Shown here: positions 20,777 to 23,325 of the stretch, piece by piece | Numbering within the stretch: the first letter of the stretch is position 1 | Layout of the letters: every line of letters begins with the position of its first letter | Source: CAYUYV01 sp050331455 | GTDB lineage: Bacteria > Pseudomonadota > Alphaproteobacteria > JAJFIK01 | Direction of reading: 5' to 3' | Assembly: GCA_050331455.1 (NCBI GenBank) | Contig: JBHJGV010000074.1 | Location: 1 to 23,325 of the forward strand | Length of the DNA: 23,325 bases | Notes under the pieces: generated by a model | Told to the model about the DNA's origin: nothing | Database searches by the model: none | The model's input: the letters and a program-made list of their open reading frames with translations, nothing else | Program-made: the position numbers and the translations under genes

Positions 20777-23284
20777 ATGCAAATCGATTGGACGGGCGGC
20801 GCAGGCCGGGCCCTGCTGCTGTGCGGCGTTTGCGGTGCAGCGCTACCATCCGCTCCGGATGCCCGCGCCCAGGAGGGGGCCGAAGAGCCCGTGCGCGTCG
20901 GCATGGAAGTGATCACCGTAACGGCCCAGAAGCGCGAAGAGTCGATCCTCGACGTGCCCATCACCATAACGGCCTATGACGGCGCATTTCTCGACAGCCT
21001 CGGCATCACCGAATTCGACGAACTGTCCCGCTTCGTCCCGGGCCTCGTGGTGCAGGAGCAGAGCGTCAACAATCCGGGCTTCGTGATCCGGGGCATCACA
21101 TCGGATTCGGGCGCCTCGAACATCGAACCGCGGGTCTCGGTGTTCCAGGACGGGGTGACGATCTCCCGCTCCCGCGGCTCGGTCGTGCAGCTGTTCGACC
21201 TGGAGCGGGTCGAGGTCTTGAAGGGCCCGCAGGGCACGTTGTTCGGCCGCAGTGCCCAGATCGGCGCGGTGTCCGTGATTTCAAAACGGCCCGAGAACAC
21301 ATTCGGCGCCGGCGCGTCCTACCAGATCGGCAATCTGTCCCATGACGAAGTGGACGCTTTCCTCAATATACCATTGGTCGAGGACACGCTCGCCGTCCGG
21401 TTTTCCGGCCAGTACTCCTTCCGCAACGGCTATGTTCAGAACAATACGGGGGCCAATCTGAACGGCACCGACACGGCCGCCGCCCGCGGCGTGCTGCGCT
21501 GGACGCCCACGGATCGTCTGACCATCGACGTCATTGCGTCCTATCAGCACGACACGCCGACGGGCACATCCTTCAAGAGCGGCGTGATCCCCGCACTCGG
21601 AGGCAATACGGACCCGAACGACTTCGCCTCTCTCAACACGTTCGGCGGCTTTCTCGGCGACACGCCCCTCGGTGTGGACCGGGACGTGTGGGGCGTGACG
21701 ACGGAAATCACCTATGAACTCAACAATGCCTGGACGCTGACCAATCTCGCCGCCTACCGGGAATTTGACTCCGTCGAGGTTTTTGACCCTGACGGCACGG
21801 CCTTTGACATCCTGATTTTTGCCGAGGATGCGGCCGGCAGCCAATGGAGCGAGGAACTGCGCCTCAATTATGACGCCGGCGGACGATTCCGCGGCTTCAT
21901 CGGTGGCAACCTGTTTTTCGAAAACGGCGACCAGGTCGTGCCCCTGGGTTTTGACGAACGCAATCTCCTCGCCCTGTTCTCCTCTGTCGCGGCGACCGGT
22001 CAGAACGCGGATCTTGCCGCGGCCTTCGGCCTGCCCGAAGGCGCCACTTTTCTGTTCGGCGACCCGGCCATCTCGGCCGCATTCCTGTCCGGTGATCCGG
22101 CCAATCTGGCACCTATCGCCGCCGGGGTCGCGCCCTTCAACCTGCTCAGCCCCTTTTTCGCCGAGCAGTTCACCAATTTCGCCGACAACGCCGCCTATGA
22201 TATCTTCGCTGACCTGACCTTCGAGCCCATCGAGGGCCTGGAGATCACCGGGGGCATCCGCTGGACCCGGGACGTGAAGGTCACCGGCTTTTCCGGCGGC
22301 GCCGTCGAGGGCGTCAGTGTGCTCGCCGCCCAGGGCATCCTGACCGGCGGGCCGATCATCAATCCGCTCGACGGCATGCCGGTCGAAACCATCCTCGCCG
22401 CGGACACCGGCAATGTCATCATCGAGTCCGATGAGGAAACCTTCTCCGACGTGGTGTGGCGGGGCGTGATCAAATACGACCTCACGGACGACGTGAACGT
22501 GTTCTTCTCCGTGGCCCGGGGCCGCCGTCCGGAAGTCGTCGATGTGTCCGTGGCCGGACCGGTCTTCACAGGCTTCGAGGTGTTTCCGGATGAAATCGTC
22601 CGCAGCTACGAGGTAGGCGCCAAGGGCCTGCTTTTTGATGGCCGCCTCGATGTGCAGGGCTCGGTCTACTACTACGACTACAGCGACTTCATCACATCCG
22701 TGGTGGATGTCACGACAGGCCTAATCGACACGATCAATGCCGGCAGCGCGGACTCCATTGGCGTGGAACTGCAGGCCTTCGCCACGCCCCTCGACGGGCT
22801 CGACGTCTTTTTGACCTATGGCTTCAACCGCAGCCGGTTCGACGACACGGACCAGGACGGTAACGCCCTGGTCTTCGGCGGCAACCAGTTCCGTCTCAGT
22901 CCGGACCATGCCCTCTCGGCCGGCTTGACGTACAGCTATGACCTCGGCGACACGGGCAGGCTCTTCATCACGCCCACCTACACCTGGCAGTCCGAGGTTT
23001 TCTTCGAGGACAACAATCAGGGTGCGGTCGATGTGTTCGATCCGGCCACGGGCGCGCTGCTCTACACGATCCCCGCGATCTCCCAGGAGGCCTATGGTCT
23101 CGTTAATGTCCGCGCCGGTTTCGCCACGAAGAACGAGCGCTACGCCCTCACCTTCGAGGCCCAAAATCTTCTGGATAAGGAATACATCATCGATGCCGGG
23201 AACACGGGCGGCGCCTTTGGCGTGCCGACCTTCAGCGCCGGCCCGCCGCGCTACTACCCCGCCCGCCGCGCGGTGCGCTTCTGA
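20777..23284 (+). CDS. TonB-dependent outer-membrane receptor (835 residues)
   Basis: The signal peptide is 1-31 (...PDARA|QEGA). A TonB-box-like segment (MEVITVTAQ, 43-51) and plug motifs ILDVPITITAYDG, FVIRGITSDSG (102-112) and KGPQGTLFGRSAQIGAV (149-165) follow. The barrel ends in RRAVRF with terminal Phe. The plug has SAQIGAV where the more common form is NATGGAV, as in a subset of sphingomonad-type receptors. The start at 20777 has AAGGGA 7 bases upstream; a longer frame to 20738 would add a polar leader that spoils the signal peptide. It is about 120 residues shorter than the receptor at 13514-16372 and clearly not a recent duplicate. Ligand unknown; a P450 upstream on the same strand hints at an organic substrate. 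Preceded by Pho-box-like repeats. Confidence 0.95.
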   Translation: MQIDWTGGAGRALLLCGVCGAALPSAPDARAQEGAEEPVRVGMEVITVTAQKREESILDVPITITAYDGAFLDSLGITEFDELSRFVPGLVVQEQSVNNPGFVIRGITSDSGASNIEPRVSVFQDGVTISRSRGSVVQLFDLERVEVLKGPQGTLFGRSAQIGAVSVISKRPENTFGAGASYQIGNLSHDEVDAFLNIPLVEDTLAVRFSGQYSFRNGYVQNNTGANLNGTDTAAARGVLRWTPTDRLTIDVIASYQHDTPTGTSFKSGVIPALGGNTDPNDFASLNTFGGFLGDTPLGVDRDVWGVTTEITYELNNAWTLTNLAAYREFDSVEVFDPDGTAFDILIFAEDAAGSQWSEELRLNYDAGGRFRGFIGGNLFFENGDQVVPLGFDERNLLALFSSVAATGQNADLAAAFGLPEGATFLFGDPAISAAFLSGDPANLAPIAAGVAPFNLLSPFFAEQFTNFADNAAYDIFADLTFEPIEGLEITGGIRWTRDVKVTGFSGGAVEGVSVLAAQGILTGGPIINPLDGMPVETILAADTGNVIIESDEETFSDVVWRGVIKYDLTDDVNVFFSVARGRRPEVVDVSVAGPVFTGFEVFPDEIVRSYEVGAKGLLFDGRLDVQGSVYYYDYSDFITSVVDVTTGLIDTINAGSADSIGVELQAFATPLDGLDVFLTYGFNRSRFDDTDQDGNALVFGGNQFRLSPDHALSAGLTYSYDLGDTGRLFITPTYTWQSEVFFEDNNQGAVDVFDPATGALLYTIPAISQEAYGLVNVRAGFATKNERYALTFEAQNLLDKEYIIDAGNTGGAFGVPTFSAGPPRYYPARRAVRF

Positions 23285-23325
23285 GCGCACGGCACACCGG
23301 TCTCGCGTCGTTTAGGCATGGTCCC

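Noticed and set aside
1..23325. CRISPR arrays, tRNA or rRNA genes, insertion sequences, phage genes
   Set aside because: No regularly spaced repeats, cloverleaf sequences, rRNA motifs, transposase or phage protein motifs were recognised on either strand.

Overview
This is a high-GC (mostly mid-60s % by eye) alphaproteobacterial window. The evidence is two TonB-dependent receptors of the kind abundant in sphingomonad-like and related alphaproteobacteria, a soluble bacterial cytochrome P450, stand-alone hisI, VapBC, and dense GC-biased genes with short overlaps. I cannot fix the genus. No rRNA, tRNA, CRISPR array or transposase was seen.

Region 1 (1-6878) is the most unusual part. Its centre is a 704-residue protein (1872-3986) that joins an N-terminal Rieske [2Fe-2S] domain to a complete pyruvate-oxidase/acetolactate-synthase-type thiamine-diphosphate enzyme. 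On both sides, pointing outward, lie two diverged copies of one membrane module. Each copy has a ~75-residue membrane protein, a ~50-residue single-span protein, a YedZ/ferric-reductase-like heme b membrane domain fused to a Rieske domain, and a membrane-anchored protein that in the complete copy carries a C...H..C...C motif. The left copy is on the minus strand and is cut by the window start. The right copy is on the plus strand, has an extra membrane protein (3983-4618), and is translationally coupled to the Rieske-TPP gene. I infer an uncharacterised system in which a TPP enzyme oxidises a 2-oxo acid or similar substrate and passes electrons through Rieske centres to membrane heme. The substrate is unknown. 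Codon use changes sharply inside the Rieske-TPP gene near 3650-3680, which suggests recombination or an assembly join and should be resolved first.

Region 2 (6879-13500) is an accessory or housekeeping mix: a vapBC toxin-antitoxin pair, a large patatin-like lipase, a convergent sulfotransferase with an extraordinary ~670-residue Pro/Ala-rich tail, and hisI followed by a strong hairpin.

Region 3 (13514-23325) holds a TonB-dependent receptor (minus) with two dyad operators upstream, a DUF3011-type lipoprotein (minus), a solitary family-3 solute-binding protein (plus), a cytochrome P450 (plus) and a second TonB-dependent receptor (plus) preceded by 11-bp-period repeats resembling a Pho box. This looks like uptake and oxidation of a hydrophobic or complexed substrate, but the sequence does not name it.
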